Source: Candidatus Dechloromonas phosphoritropha | Lineage (GTDB): Bacteria; Pseudomonadota; Gammaproteobacteria; Burkholderiales; Rhodocyclaceae | DNA length: 64,000 nucleotides | Reading direction: 5' to 3' | Assembly (NCBI GenBank): GCA_016722705.1 | Contig: JADKGN010000005.1 | Coordinates: 434,001-498,000, forward strand | Part shown: positions 11,081 to 19,394 of the stretch, one piece after another | How positions within the stretch are numbered: the first letter of the stretch is position 1 | Layout: every line of letters starts with the position of its first letter | Notes under the pieces: model-generated | What the model was told of the DNA's origin: nothing | Seen by the model: the letters and a program-made list of their open reading frames with translations, nothing else | The model's database searches: none | Translations under genes and position numbers: made by a program

Positions 11081-11824
11081 TCAGCCGATCATGTTCAGAT
11101 AGGCGGCACGGCGGGCCGGGCTGAGGGCGAGAATCTCGGATTCACGCCAGCCATAGGCGCTGGCCAGCCGATGAACGGATTCGAGTAGCTGGTGGGCGCG
11201 GCTGCCGAGTTCATCCCAGAAGCAGGCGCCGATGTCGAGCACGGCGTTCCAGACGTGTCCGCAATCGGTGCAGCGCAGGCCGAGACGGATATCGGCAGCC
11301 GGGTCGAGCGCTTCCATGTGCGATTCAAGTTCGCCGATAAGCGCCGGCGAGGATTTCATTTTTGGGACTTTTTTCCGGTTGACCGTGGGAATGTCGGTCA
11401 AACCGCCTTCGTCCATCCGGCAACGATCAAGCAGCCAGGCGACCGCCGTTTCCGGATCCGGCGCGTCGAGAATCATCGCCTGATCACGACTGCTCGGCAG
11501 CCGCCATTGCCGGCCGTCGAGCGTGATGCGGGCGTTGGCGTCGGGCGCCGGAAGTCCGTCGAGCAGCGTTTTGCCATCAAGGCTGAACTCCATCAGCGCG
11601 GCGCAGGACGGACATGGCGCATAGCCATCCAGCGCGTTGCCGAAGGTGGCGTTGCGCAGGGCGAGCAGATTGACTTCGCGCCAGCCGACCGGGCGGTCGG
11701 CCAGTTTGTCGGGTGCTTCTTCCGGCATGGACAGGGCCAGCGCCAGCAGGGCGCGGTCAATCGGATGGCGTGTCTGTCCGGCGTCCCACAGGGCGAGAAC
11801 TTGAGCGGCACTTAACGGGCACAT
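11081..11824 (-). CDS. Zinc-finger baseplate protein, T4 gp26-like
   Basis: 247 aa. Two Cys pairs, CPSC about residue 70 and CTDC about residue 180, suggest a zinc ribbon split by an insertion. The opening LSAAQVLALWDAGQTRHPIDRALLALAL and WREVNLLALRNATFG match the 'T4 bacteriophage base plate protein' family commonly found between tube and terminator genes in eCIS. The insertion between the Cys pairs contains IPTVNRKKVPKMK, encoded by the shared 29-bp repeat at 11360-11388. The C-terminus ESEILALSPARRAAYLNMIG is also typical of the family. Confidence 0.75.
   Translation of the reverse strand: MCPLSAAQVLALWDAGQTRHPIDRALLALALSMPEEAPDKLADRPVGWREVNLLALRNATFGNALDGYAPCPSCAALMEFSLDGKTLLDGLPAPDANARITLDGRQWRLPSSRDQAMILDAPDPETAVAWLLDRCRMDEGGLTDIPTVNRKKVPKMKSSPALIGELESHMEALDPAADIRLGLRCTDCGHVWNAVLDIGACFWDELGSRAHQLLESVHRLASAYGWRESEILALSPARRAAYLNMIG
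11360..11388. repeat. Copy 2 of the 29-bp repeat inside the gp26-like gene
   Basis: Same string as at 8869-8897 apart from two adjacent bases. Here it encodes (minus strand) TVNRKKVPK, whereas in the ATPase gene the reading frame is shifted by one base and gives PRSTGKNTQ. In both proteins it falls in what looks like a linker. Confidence 0.6.
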
Positions 11825-11845
11825 GGCGTGGTTCCATTCGCGCTA

Positions 11846-12370
11846 TCAGCCCGGCTCGACAAAGCTCGGTTCCGCCGGCTCGCTCACTTCATAGTCGCGT
11901 TCCCAGCCTTCGTTTTCGAGCTTGATGTGTTGAATCGCCACGGCGTTGGCATTGGCGTCGAGGTCTGGCAGCGCCTGGTATTCCGAGACCCAGCAGCGGA
12001 AGACCTTGTAGGCCAGCGCCAGTTGCCCGGCCTCATTATAGACCTCGATGATCAGGTCCTTGCGGAAGTCCTTGAGCGAGACTTCGCTGCCCAGGCCGGA
12101 GCCGAGGTTCCAGACCTTGTTCGCCCATTGCTCGAAATTGGTGTCGTGGGTGACGCCACGCTCCAGCGTGATGGCCTCGAACTTGGTGCGGCCGGGCGAC
12201 TTGTGGCCGGTGGACGGACTGCCCCCTTCGCGGTGCTCGACGACTTCGGTCGTCCGCTTGAGCGATGAAACCTTGCTGATGCCGGCGACGTAGCGGCCAT
12301 CCCATTTGACGCGGAATTTGAAGTTTTTGTAGGGATCGAAGCGCTGGGCATTGACGGTGAACTGGGCCAT
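11846..12370 (-). CDS. Inner tube protein of eCIS (gp19-like)
   Basis: 174 aa, the normal length for the T4 gp19 family of inner-tube proteins. Signatures are FDPYKNFKFRVKWDGRYVAGISKVSSL near the N-terminus, EGGSPSTGHKSPGRTKFEAITLERGVTHD in the centre and YKVFRCWVSEYQALPDLDANANAVAIQHIKLENEGWERD at the C-terminus. It polymerises as hexameric rings inside the sheath. Only one tube gene is visible in the window. It is preceded by the sheath gene with about 30 bp between them. Confidence 0.92.
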   Translation of the reverse strand: MAQFTVNAQRFDPYKNFKFRVKWDGRYVAGISKVSSLKRTTEVVEHREGGSPSTGHKSPGRTKFEAITLERGVTHDTNFEQWANKVWNLGSGLGSEVSLKDFRKDLIIEVYNEAGQLALAYKVFRCWVSEYQALPDLDANANAVAIQHIKLENEGWERDYEVSEPAEPSFVEPG

Positions 12371-12399
12371 TTTCTATCTCCTCGTAATTCGCTTCAGAA

Positions 12400-14682
12400 T
12401 CAGACCTGGATCTGTCCGGCCAGCTGCTGGATGCTGATGACCACGAATTCGGCCGGCTTGAGCGGGGCGAAGCCGACCAGAATGTTCACCACGCCGCGAT
12501 TGATGTCGTCCTGCGTCGTCGTCTCACGGTCGCACTTGACGAGGTAGGCGTCGCGCGGCGAACTGCCCTGGAAAGCGCCCTGGCGGAACAGGCCGTTCAT
12601 GAAGGCGCCGATGTTGAGGCGGATCTGCGCCCATAAAGGCTCGTCGTTCGGCTCGAAAACGACCCATTGCGTGCCGCGGTAGAGCGATTCCTCGATGTAG
12701 AGGGCGAGGCGGCGCACCGGCACGTACTTGTATTCGGACGCCATCTGGTCGGCGCCGCGCAGGGTGCGGGCGCCCCAGGCAATCGCGCCATAGACCGGGA
12801 AGGTGCGCAGGCAATTGACGCCGAGGGGATTGAGGCTGCCGTTTTCACCATCGGTCAGTGGCACGGCCATCGACTGCACGCCGGCCAGATTGGCGTCGGT
12901 ACCGGCCGGCGCCTTCCAGACGCCGCGGTTGCCGTCGGTACGGGCGTAGAGGCCGGCCATCGTACCGCCGGGCGGCGTCAGGCGGGGCTTGCCGTTTTTC
13001 AGTGGGTCGGCAACATAGGTCCAGGGGAAATAGACGGCAGCGTGATCGGATTTCGGCAGCTCGGTGCCGGATGCTGCGGTGACCATGGTGGCGACGCTGT
13101 TGGCAGCCGGCGGTGCATCGACGATGAAGAAGGCGCGACGCTCCTCGCAATACGAGGCGGCGTCGGCCAGCACGCCGGGGTCGGTGATGCCGGGCATGAC
13201 GAGGATGTTGAAGATGTCAGCGTCTTCCAGGGCATACAAGCCTTCGCGATTGGTTCGGCTGCCGATGAAGGCCGGATAGACATCGGCCGGCCCGTAAGGC
13301 GTTTCGGCGCCGCCGCCGAGGAAGGCATCGGTTGGCGGAGTGGCCAGTGTGGCCCCGGCCAGCAGATGCAGGCCGGCGGCGATGTCGTTGGCCGGCGCAG
13401 CGCTGACGGCGATGGCCGAACCGGCGCCGCGCGAACCGCTGGCCAGGACCAGTGCGGTGGCGCCTGCCGTGACGGTGAAATTGCTGTAGGCCGGATTACC
13501 GGGTTTCAGGGCGCGCACGGCAGCCTGCAGCCGGCTGGCCATGTCGCCCAGTTTGGCCGCGAGGTTGGCACCGGCCGCGGCTGCGCTGCCGAGATCGACG
13601 ACATCCGGGCCATAGCCATCGAGGCTGATGCGCAGGCTGATATGGGTTGCGTCGGGCTGCGTATCGAGATCGGTGGCGGCGAAGGCGCCGCTGGTTAGCG
13701 TTGCCGGGTCGGGCAGTGGTGCCGGGCGAAGGCTGGCAACGGCATCGACCTCAATGCCACCATTGGCAACGCCCAGCTTGAGCGCACCGGCGGCATTGTT
13801 GCTGCTACCGGGCAGGGCGCGGATGGATGAAAACTCACCGCCAGTGCCCGACGTCATGACCAGCGTGCTGCCGCTGCGGGCGCAGGTGAATCCCGAGAGC
13901 GCAGCCTTGCCGCTGGCCTGAGCCTGAACCTTGGCCTGAATGGCGGCGGCCAGCGCGGTCAGGCGTGCGTTCGCGGTACCGCCAGCGATATCCGCCGGCA
14001 GCGTGATGCTGACGGTGACCGGCGGCAGGCCGTTGACCACGACGCGGAAATCGGTGTGGGTGGCATCGAGCAGCGTTTGGACATCGGCCAGCGTGTCGCT
14101 CGTCGAGGTGCCGGCGGCCAGGCCGTTGAGCGTCAATTGGGGTACGTCTCGGCTGATCTTGACCAGCTGCGACACGCCATTGACCAGATCGGGCAGGTAG
14201 CGCGCGTCGGCCGAGTTCATCGAGACATTCGGGTACTGCTCGGCCCGGCCGTCGCTGTTGCGGATAAAGCTGATGTTGAAGGTGCTGTCCGGGTAGGCAG
14301 TCGCAAAATCGGCGCGGATCTGTATGGCGTTGCCGGAAGCGCCGGCATCGAGCGCTGTTACGGTCAACACCGGAATTGGCGTCGAATTGAGTAGCGAACG
14401 GCTGGCCGGCGCCGCATCCTTGACGATGCGGACGATCCAGGCGTCGGTGCCGCCGTTGAGGAAGAACTGGCGTACGCCGTAGCTCATCTCCGAGTCTGCC
14501 GAGAGGCCGCCGAAGGCGCGCTCAAAATCGGCAAAGCTATAGATGCGGGTCGCCTTGTTGATCGGCCCTCGGGGCGCGGCGCCTAGGAAGGCGGCGACCG
14601 AGGTGGCAACGCCGGCAATGGTGCGGACGCCGCTGGAAACTTCCTGGATATAGACCCCGGGGGACGCAAGCTGTACGGGCAT
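12400..14682 (-). CDS. Contractile tail sheath protein
   Basis: 760 aa, first gene of the eCIS operon. A good ribosome binding site (AAAGGAG, seven bases before ATG) precedes it. The N-terminus PVQLASPGVYIQEVSSGVRTI and GVATSVAAFLGAAPRGPINKAT is the hallmark of gp18-like sheaths; the C-terminus (AIAWGARTLRGADQMASEYKYVPVRRLALYIEESLYRGTQWVVFEPNDEPLW) is the conserved sheath core that mediates contraction. About 300 residues between are variable beta-rich insertions exposed on the outside. Only one sheath gene is present here, whereas Afp/PVC have several. Confidence 0.93.
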   Translation of the reverse strand: MPVQLASPGVYIQEVSSGVRTIAGVATSVAAFLGAAPRGPINKATRIYSFADFERAFGGLSADSEMSYGVRQFFLNGGTDAWIVRIVKDAAPASRSLLNSTPIPVLTVTALDAGASGNAIQIRADFATAYPDSTFNISFIRNSDGRAEQYPNVSMNSADARYLPDLVNGVSQLVKISRDVPQLTLNGLAAGTSTSDTLADVQTLLDATHTDFRVVVNGLPPVTVSITLPADIAGGTANARLTALAAAIQAKVQAQASGKAALSGFTCARSGSTLVMTSGTGGEFSSIRALPGSSNNAAGALKLGVANGGIEVDAVASLRPAPLPDPATLTSGAFAATDLDTQPDATHISLRISLDGYGPDVVDLGSAAAAGANLAAKLGDMASRLQAAVRALKPGNPAYSNFTVTAGATALVLASGSRGAGSAIAVSAAPANDIAAGLHLLAGATLATPPTDAFLGGGAETPYGPADVYPAFIGSRTNREGLYALEDADIFNILVMPGITDPGVLADAASYCEERRAFFIVDAPPAANSVATMVTAASGTELPKSDHAAVYFPWTYVADPLKNGKPRLTPPGGTMAGLYARTDGNRGVWKAPAGTDANLAGVQSMAVPLTDGENGSLNPLGVNCLRTFPVYGAIAWGARTLRGADQMASEYKYVPVRRLALYIEESLYRGTQWVVFEPNDEPLWAQIRLNIGAFMNGLFRQGAFQGSSPRDAYLVKCDRETTTQDDINRGVVNILVGFAPLKPAEFVVISIQQLAGQIQV

Positions 14683-15135
14683 GACGGACTCCTTTCTGCG
14701 GAACGGCCAGCGGCCATTCCATTCAAGATCACATCGATACTTCTGCCGGCCCCGGAATCCATGTCGAACAATGATCGTCGACGGGCGTCCAGGTTACCAC
14801 TGAGAAGACCCCTCAAGCCGGGGTCCGAAGGTGGGCTGGATGGATGATCCAGAACCACGTCAAGGTAGGCACCCTGAAAATTCTTATCGTGTCATCTGAG
14901 CGAAACGGTGAAAGCGTTACTTAAACGCCAATCAAAACAACCCGGTTGCCGCGAGTATCGCTGATTGCTACCGAGAAAGGACTGCAAGAACCAACGTGCT
15001 GCATGATGCGCAATTAGTTTCAAGATCCTGCCGCTTACGACTTTGAGTCTAGGCATGCCGGTTGGAAAACACAAGATAATTTTGTAGCGGAAACTTATTG
15101 CGGTTTGTCCAGCCCGTAACCCGGTCATCGGCGCG
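14683..15135. promoter_or_regulatory. 450-bp intergenic region upstream of the eCIS operon
   Basis: No coding gene is apparent. The region is less GC-rich than its surroundings, as expected for the control region of the long minus-strand operon. A six-base-pair hairpin (GACCCC, loop TCAAGCC, GGGGTC) lies at 14808-14826. I could not identify a convincing -35/-10 pair. Confidence 0.4.
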
Positions 15136-15377
15136 CTACAAACGCAGCGACAGCGCTACGAAGATCAGGCCGAACGTGATGCCGGCCAGCACATTGACCG
15201 CGACATGCTGACGGATTGCCACGGTGGCAGGCAATCGCCGTGCAATGCAGCTGGCTCGCGACAGCCAGGCAGTGAGTGGGGCGCATTGATGCAGTTCTGG
15301 ATGTGCTGCAACCAGACTACCGAGAATGCCTTTGTCGCCCCATGCAGCGCTGGGCGGGGGTTTGAAGGCGCCCTCAA
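15136..15377 (-). pseudogene. Decayed C-terminal fragment of a PAP2 phosphatase
   Basis: Two minus-strand frames together match the C-terminus of the intact PAP2 gene at 22542-23228. One frame gives VWLQHIQNCINAP (intact: VWLQHILNSINAP), then after a frameshift the other gives AIRQHVAVNVLAGITFGLIF (intact: AIRQHVAVDVLAGIAVGLAF). Along the aligned stretch the DNA looks roughly 80% identical by eye, so this is an old copy. The N-terminal two thirds are absent. It sits exactly at the boundary between the eCIS region and the DGR island. Confidence 0.75.
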
Positions 15378-15392
15378 GGTGGGCCATCCTTT

Positions 15393-16046
15393 TCAGGACA
15401 GGCGTTTCCAGCTCACGTGGTACTTGTGCAGACGCTCGACGTCTTTGTCCAGCAGTTCGTCCAGGCGCAAAAGGTTCATGATGTCTTCGAGGTCGGCAAT
15501 TGTTACCGCCTTGGCAATCGGGTTGGTCGCGGCACGTTCGATGAAGGCAACGTAGTCTTCGTCGTCTGTCAGCTTGGTGACGCAGTGGACGGCTTCGATG
15601 ACGCTCTCCGGGATGCCCGCCTTGCCAAGCCGTTCGAAGGTCCAGCCCTCGTCGGCGTGGTCTTCGACTACATCGTGCAGCACGGCGGTCATCCGTGCTT
15701 CATCGTTGTCCATCCGCAGCATCATGCGCAGCGGATGCAGGATGTACGGTGCGCCGCCCTTGTCCGGCTTGTGGGTGGCATGGGCAGCGATCTTGACCGC
15801 CAGGGCCAGTGGATGAAGCGTCGAGCCAGCCTTCAGTTCTTCAAACCGGGCGAACAGGGCATCGAACTCGGCGAGGAGCGCCGGGGCTTCAAGAGCCAGG
15901 CTGCCATCGCGTAACCCGCAGGCGACGCCGTTGGCCCAGGCCGACTTGTGCGGGGCATGTTCGATCTGCAGGGACTTGCGCTCGTCCTTGGGCAGCGACT
16001 TGTCGTCGGGGCCGAGCGGGCTAGTGACAAGTCGACGATCCCGCAA
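15393..16046 (-). CDS. HD-domain (RelA/SpoT hydrolase-like) protein, start uncertain
   Basis: The C-terminal 165 residues are a small HD phosphohydrolase of the SpoT-hydrolase type: KIAAHATHKPDKGGAPYILHPLRMML supplies the first His, and TAVLHDVVEDHADEGW the HD pair and second acidic residue; KAVTIADLEDIMNLLRL completes the metal site. Members of this family hydrolyse (p)ppGpp or related nucleotides. No ATG or GTG lies near the domain start; the nearest usable codon is TTG at 16046, while the next ATG at 16343 would add a stretch that does not look like protein. The N-terminus may have been lost in the rearrangement that left the neighbouring PAP2 fragment. Confidence 0.65.
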   Translation of the reverse strand: MRDRRLVTSPLGPDDKSLPKDERKSLQIEHAPHKSAWANGVACGLRDGSLALEAPALLAEFDALFARFEELKAGSTLHPLALAVKIAAHATHKPDKGGAPYILHPLRMMLRMDNDEARMTAVLHDVVEDHADEGWTFERLGKAGIPESVIEAVHCVTKLTDDEDYVAFIERAATNPIAKAVTIADLEDIMNLLRLDELLDKDVERLHKYHVSWKRLS

Positions 16047-16355
16047 TTGCGCTCGCGAGAGGTCGGAGGCTGCCGGTGAGCCGGTGGTCCGGAGACAACC
16101 TGGACTGGCGCGGGTCCGCTCGTTGTGATCGTGATGGCGCCGCACGAGTTCGTCGAGGACAAGACGCTGGCCGGCATTCTGGCCGCCAAAGCGGCGTGGA
16201 GGGCCGGATGCTTGATTGCCCGTCGCCCGTTTGCTGGCCGCGAGTGCATCGGCAGTTTCCACCGGCACGGAAATTCGGCGATAATGCCTGTGGTATCGGC
16301 GGTGGCCCGGCTGCGACGCCACGCACGCCGCAGCCAGGGGCAATCAGGAGTCTAC
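16047..16355. other. Intergenic region between HD and TIR-FGE genes
   Basis: About 300 bases between divergent genes. Open frames exist on both strands but none has recognisable protein content. It should hold the promoter of the TIR-FGE gene; I cannot point to specific boxes. Confidence 0.35.
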
Positions 16356-17630
16356 GTGAGCGACATCTTCATCTGCTACTCCAGAAGTGATCGCGTGCTT
16401 GCCGACCAGCTCGTGCAACGATTGCGCTCGGCTGGCTGGTCCGTTTTCCTCGACGTCCAGACACGTGTCGGCGAGCGCTGGCACAAGACGATCGAGCGGG
16501 AGATGCAGGCGGCGCGTACCTTCGTCGCGCTGTGGTCGAAGCGCTCAGTCGATAGCGACTACGTGCTCGAGGAAGCCGATTACGGCAAGCGCAAGGGCAT
16601 CCTGTTGCCGGCCTTCATCGAGCGCGTCGACTTCCCCTACGGATTCAGCCGGATTCAGACCGCCGATCTCGTCGGCTGGGCCGGCGAGGCGGACCATCCC
16701 GGCCTGGCGCAGCTTGTCGACGGGCTGCGGCAACAGCTTGGGGAGCAGTTGGCGACCCCGTCACCGGGTTCATCTGCGCCGCCGTCGCCACCGCGTTCTG
16801 TTCCAGTGCCAGTGTTCGCGCCGGGCCAGACCTTCCGCGACCCGCTGCGGACAGGCGGCGAAGGCCCGCTGCTGGTGGTGATTCCCGCGGGGCGTTTCCT
16901 GATGGGCTCGCCCCCGGACGAACCGGAGCGTTCGGAGGACGGGGACCCGCAACACGAGGTCAGGATCGCACAGCCCTTCGCGATGGGGGTCCATGCGCTG
17001 ACCTTTGCTGACTACGATCGTTATGCCGAGGCCAGCGGCGAGAAGAAGCCGGATGACAAAGGCTGGGGCCGTGGCCGCCGGCCGGTGATCAACGTCTCGT
17101 GGGAGGACGCGCGGGATTATTGCCAGTGGCTCGGCGAACAGACCGGCAACGTTTACCGTTTGCCGAGCGAAGCGGAATGGGAATATGCCTGCCGCGCGGG
17201 GACGACGACGCCGTTCCACTTCGGCAGCCGGATGACCAGCGATCAGGCCAACTTTGATGGAAATTACACCTACAACGGCTCGGCGCAAGGCGAGTATCGA
17301 GAGAAGACACTGCCGGTGGGCTCGTTTCCGCCCAACGCTTTCGGTCTTTACGACATGCACGGCAACGTCTGGGAGTGGTGCCAGGATCCATGGCATGGGG
17401 ACTACCAGGGAGCGCCGACCGACGGTTCAGTCTGGGAAACAGGCGGCTCATCGTCCCGCGTGCTGCGCGGCGGGGCGTGGAGCTACTTCCCGAGGTTCTG
17501 TCGCGCGGCCTCCCGCTTCGTCGGCAGTCCGGTCGGCCGCAGCTACGACTTCGGCTTCCGGGTGTGTCGTGGTGCCCCCAGCGAACCGCTGCCCGCGGCG
17601 GCGCCGAACACTGTATCGCCGAAGCGCTGA
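16356..17630 (+). CDS. TIR domain-FGE (sulfatase-modifying-factor fold) fusion, DGR target protein
   Basis: 424 aa with a GTG start at 16356 preceded by AGGAG five bases upstream; an upstream in-frame ATG (16125) would add implausible residues. Residues 1-135 form a TIR domain: DIFICYSRSDR, AGWSVFLDVQTRVGERW, and VDSDYVLEEADYGK containing the glutamate position used by NAD-hydrolysing TIRs. A Pro/Ser linker leads to an FGE/SUMF1 domain (PAGRFLMGSPPDE, INVSWEDARDYCQWL, YRLPSEAEWEYACRAG, NAFGLYDMHGNVWEW, VLRGGAW, GFRVCRG). The last 60 residues are encoded by the variable repeat. This C-type-lectin-like fold is a known DGR target scaffold, so the FGE part is probably a diversified binding face and TIR the effector. 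Predicted cytoplasmic: no signal peptide. Confidence 0.9.
   Translation: MSDIFICYSRSDRVLADQLVQRLRSAGWSVFLDVQTRVGERWHKTIEREMQAARTFVALWSKRSVDSDYVLEEADYGKRKGILLPAFIERVDFPYGFSRIQTADLVGWAGEADHPGLAQLVDGLRQQLGEQLATPSPGSSAPPSPPRSVPVPVFAPGQTFRDPLRTGGEGPLLVVIPAGRFLMGSPPDEPERSEDGDPQHEVRIAQPFAMGVHALTFADYDRYAEASGEKKPDDKGWGRGRRPVINVSWEDARDYCQWLGEQTGNVYRLPSEAEWEYACRAGTTTPFHFGSRMTSDQANFDGNYTYNGSAQGEYREKTLPVGSFPPNAFGLYDMHGNVWEWCQDPWHGDYQGAPTDGSVWETGGSSSRVLRGGAWSYFPRFCRAASRFVGSPVGRSYDFGFRVCRGAPSEPLPAAAPNTVSPKR
17453..17577 (+). repeat. DGR variable repeat (VR)
   Basis: 125 bp at the 3' end of the TIR-FGE gene aligns without gaps to 17733-17857 (constant offset 280). There are 21 substitutions and every one falls on a TR adenine; by hand count 28 adenines lie in the variable core. 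The flanks (28 bp on the left, starting GTCCCGCGTGCTGCG; 27 bp on the right, starting TCGGCTTCCGGG) are identical and the right flank is the expected initiation-of-mutagenic-homing region. Confidence 0.93.
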
Positions 17631-17637
17631 GCACTGT

Positions 17638-17654
17638 GCGCCGCGCAGCGGCGC
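17638..17654 (+). other. Hairpin after the VR gene (possible homing cruciform or terminator)
   Basis: Perfect stem GCGCCGC / GCGGCGC with a three-base loop, 7 bases beyond the TIR-FGE stop. It is followed by CAGAA and seven T, so it could terminate transcription. A matching hairpin sits just past the stop of the other FGE gene (19542-19560). In the Bordetella phage DGR a hairpin just after the VR promotes target recognition, so that role is also possible. Confidence 0.6.
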
Positions 17655-17698
17655 CAGAATTTTTTTGCCTTGGCCTGCGGGTGGGTCCATACTTCACG

Positions 17699-17716
17699 CG
17701 CAGGCTTCGGCCTGCG
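17699..17716 (+). other. UUCG-loop hairpin immediately upstream of the TR
   Basis: Seven base-pair stem CGCAGGC / GCCTGCG closing a TTCG loop, an exceptionally stable RNA tetraloop. It ends 16 bases before the first TR base. It may be a structural element of the TR RNA; function is inferred. Confidence 0.5.
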
Positions 17717-17732
17717 GGGCTGCCTGAAACGT

Positions 17733-17857
17733 GTCCCGCGTGCTGCGCGGCGGGGCGTGGAACAACAACCCGAGGAACTGTCGCGCGGCCAACCGCAACG
17801 ACAACAATCCGGACAACCGCAACAACAACATCGGCTTCCGGGTGTGTCGTGGTGCCC
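17733..17857 (+). ncRNA. DGR template repeat (TR)
   Basis: 125 bp homologous to the VR. The core is a run of AAC codons (in the VR frame: NNNPRNCRAANRNDNNPDNRNNN), the classic design in which adenine-specific mutagenesis of AAC yields many residues but no stop codons. It has the same orientation as the VR and reverse transcriptase gene. Identity with the VR ends at 17857, where TR has A and VR has C. The TR-containing RNA would serve as template for mutagenic cDNA synthesis. Confidence 0.93.
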
Positions 17858-18013
17858 ACATCGTGATCAACCCCGGAGAGCGTCGGAGACCATTCTGGCG
17901 CTGCCGGAAATGCCGGCCGACCACGGTTTGCCGGACGAGGCCGGGGAGCGATCGATGGCGCAGGTGAGTCCCGTCCGCACGCGGCGGCATTGCGTCGGGC
18001 GCATAGCAAGACC

Positions 18014-18045
18014 GGGCGCCACCTGGATTCGCTCCCGTGGCGCCC
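18014..18045. terminator. Hairpin between TR and Avd gene, probable terminator
   Basis: Nine base-pair stem GGGCGCCAC / GTGGCGCCC with a 14-base loop, followed on the plus strand by ACCCTTTTC. It lies between the plus-strand TR and the 3' end of the minus-strand Avd gene and could end transcription from both sides. Confidence 0.5.
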
Positions 18046-18052
18046 ACCCTTT

Positions 18053-18397
18053 TCAGGGAGTGCTTTGCCTGATCCAGCCGCCGAGCAGTCGGCCGATTTC
18101 CGCGACCAGGGTGCTGACGTGCGCGTACTGACTGTCGTTGAGCCAGCACCAGCGATGCGCCAGGCGCAGGTAGAGACGCAGGCGATTGAGCGCCGCATCG
18201 GCGTCCTGCAGCGCCGTCTGCCGGCGGGCGCCACGCGCACTCTGGGCGACGAAGACGGCTTCCTGGCAGTCGAGCGCGGCAGCCATCAGGCGCAAGGTCA
18301 CGGTCTGGCGGTACACGCGCGGAAAGCGTTCCGCCTTGGGCAGCAACCAGGTCAACAGATCGAACAGCCGCGTCAGCAATACGAGTTCTTCCGCCAT
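18053..18397 (-). CDS. avd: Avd-like four-helix-bundle accessory protein of the DGR
   Basis: 114 aa from the ATG at 18397, preceded at six bases by GGAGGAG. The sequence is all helical: EELVLLTRLFDLLTWLLPKAERFPRVYRQTVTLRLM is the signature of the Avd/23S-rRNA-intervening-protein four-helix family, with later helices DAALNRLRLYLRLAHRW and YAHVSTLVAEIGRLLGGWI. Avd forms a pentameric barrel that binds the reverse transcriptase and TR RNA. Unusually, it is on the strand opposite to TR and RT and its start is only about 40 bp from the beginning of the RT homology. Assignment is from family pattern and position. Confidence 0.82.
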   Translation of the reverse strand: MAEELVLLTRLFDLLTWLLPKAERFPRVYRQTVTLRLMAAALDCQEAVFVAQSARGARRQTALQDADAALNRLRLYLRLAHRWCWLNDSQYAHVSTLVAEIGRLLGGWIRQSTP

Positions 18398-18434
18398 CGC
18401 CATCTCCTCCAGTCATAGTCCCGCCTTCGCCGCA

Positions 18435-19394
18435 CTGTGCGCCTGGCCGCACTTGCTGCAGGCGTTTCAGCGCGCGGCCAGCGGCAAGCGCCGGCGACCG
18501 GCCGTCGCCGGGTTCGAGTTCCAGATGGCCGATCGTCTGCTCTGCCTGCGCGACGAACTGCTTGGCGGCGAGTATGCGCCCGGCCCCTACACGCATTTTT
18601 TCATCCATGAGCCGAAGCGGCGCAAGATCAGCGCCGCGACGTTTCGCGACCGGGTCGTGCACCACGCGCTGTGCGCGATCATCGAGCCGCGCTTCGAACG
18701 CGTCTTCATTCCCGACAGCTACGCCAACCGGATCGGCAAGGGCAGTCACCGCGCCATCGACCGCCTGCAGCAGTTTGCCCGCCGCCAGCGTTACGTGCTG
18801 CGCGCCGACCTGCGCCAGCATTTCGCGTCGATCGACCATGCGCATCTGCTCGCCAGCCTGCGCACACAGATCCCCGAATCGGACATCATGCGTCTGATCG
18901 AGCGCATTCTCGACAGCGGTCGCGAGGTGTTGCGCGACCAGTACGACATGGTCTGGTTCCCCGGCTACGATCTGCTCGCCGCCTGCCGGCCGCGCGGCCT
19001 GCCGATCGGCAATCTGACCTCGCAGTTCTGGTCGAACTGCTACCTCCACCCGTTCGATCTGTTCGTCAAGCGCGAACTCGGCTGCCGCGACTACCTGCGC
19101 TATGTCGACGATTTCGCTCTGTTCGCCGACAGCAAGGCGACACTGTGGACGTGGAAGGAGGCGATCGAGGCGCGGCTGGGGTCGCGGCTGCGGCAGACGA
19201 TCCACGAAAGCAGCGCGCAGGTGACGCCGACGGCGAGCGGCATCCCCTGGCTGGGGTTCGTCGTCTTTCCCGATTATCGCCAGGTGAAGGCGCGCAAGGT
19301 GCGCCATGCGACGCGCCGCCTGGCTGAGCGCTACGCCGCCCACCAGGCGGGCGCGCTGCCCTTTGTCGCCTTCGATGCCGGCGTCCGCGGCTGA
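18435..19394 (+). CDS. DGR reverse transcriptase with premature stop
   Basis: About 319 aa of retroelement RT. Motifs visible are GGEYAPGPYTHFFIHEPKRRKISA, FRDRVVHHALCAIIEP, RYVLRADLRQHFASIDH, RGLPIGNLTSQFWSNCYLHP and the catalytic RYVDDFALF. The SQ-type GLPIGNLTSQ motif is diagnostic of DGR RTs. Homology begins around LCAWPHLLQAF (18435), where no ATG, GTG or TTG is available; the first coding residues may use CTG or a frameshifted start. The stop TGA at 19392 falls where family members normally have a Trp: translation beyond it reads IAHVRHADSWGLRRHLL, the standard C-terminal motif, to a second stop at 19500. The gene is therefore probably truncated by about 36 residues, or contains a sequencing error. 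Confidence 0.88.
   Translation: MCAWPHLLQAFQRAASGKRRRPAVAGFEFQMADRLLCLRDELLGGEYAPGPYTHFFIHEPKRRKISAATFRDRVVHHALCAIIEPRFERVFIPDSYANRIGKGSHRAIDRLQQFARRQRYVLRADLRQHFASIDHAHLLASLRTQIPESDIMRLIERILDSGREVLRDQYDMVWFPGYDLLAACRPRGLPIGNLTSQFWSNCYLHPFDLFVKRELGCRDYLRYVDDFALFADSKATLWTWKEAIEARLGSRLRQTIHESSAQVTPTASGIPWLGFVVFPDYRQVKARKVRHATRRLAERYAAHQAGALPFVAFDAGVRG

Noticed and set aside
16125..16355. In-frame ATG at 16125 as the start of the TIR-FGE gene
   Set aside because: The added 77 residues look random, and a GTG at 16356 has an AGGAG site and begins exactly at the TIR motif.
18186..18434. ATG at 18186 as the RT start
   Set aside because: The extra residues are low-complexity and entirely antisense to the Avd gene; RT family homology begins only around 18435.
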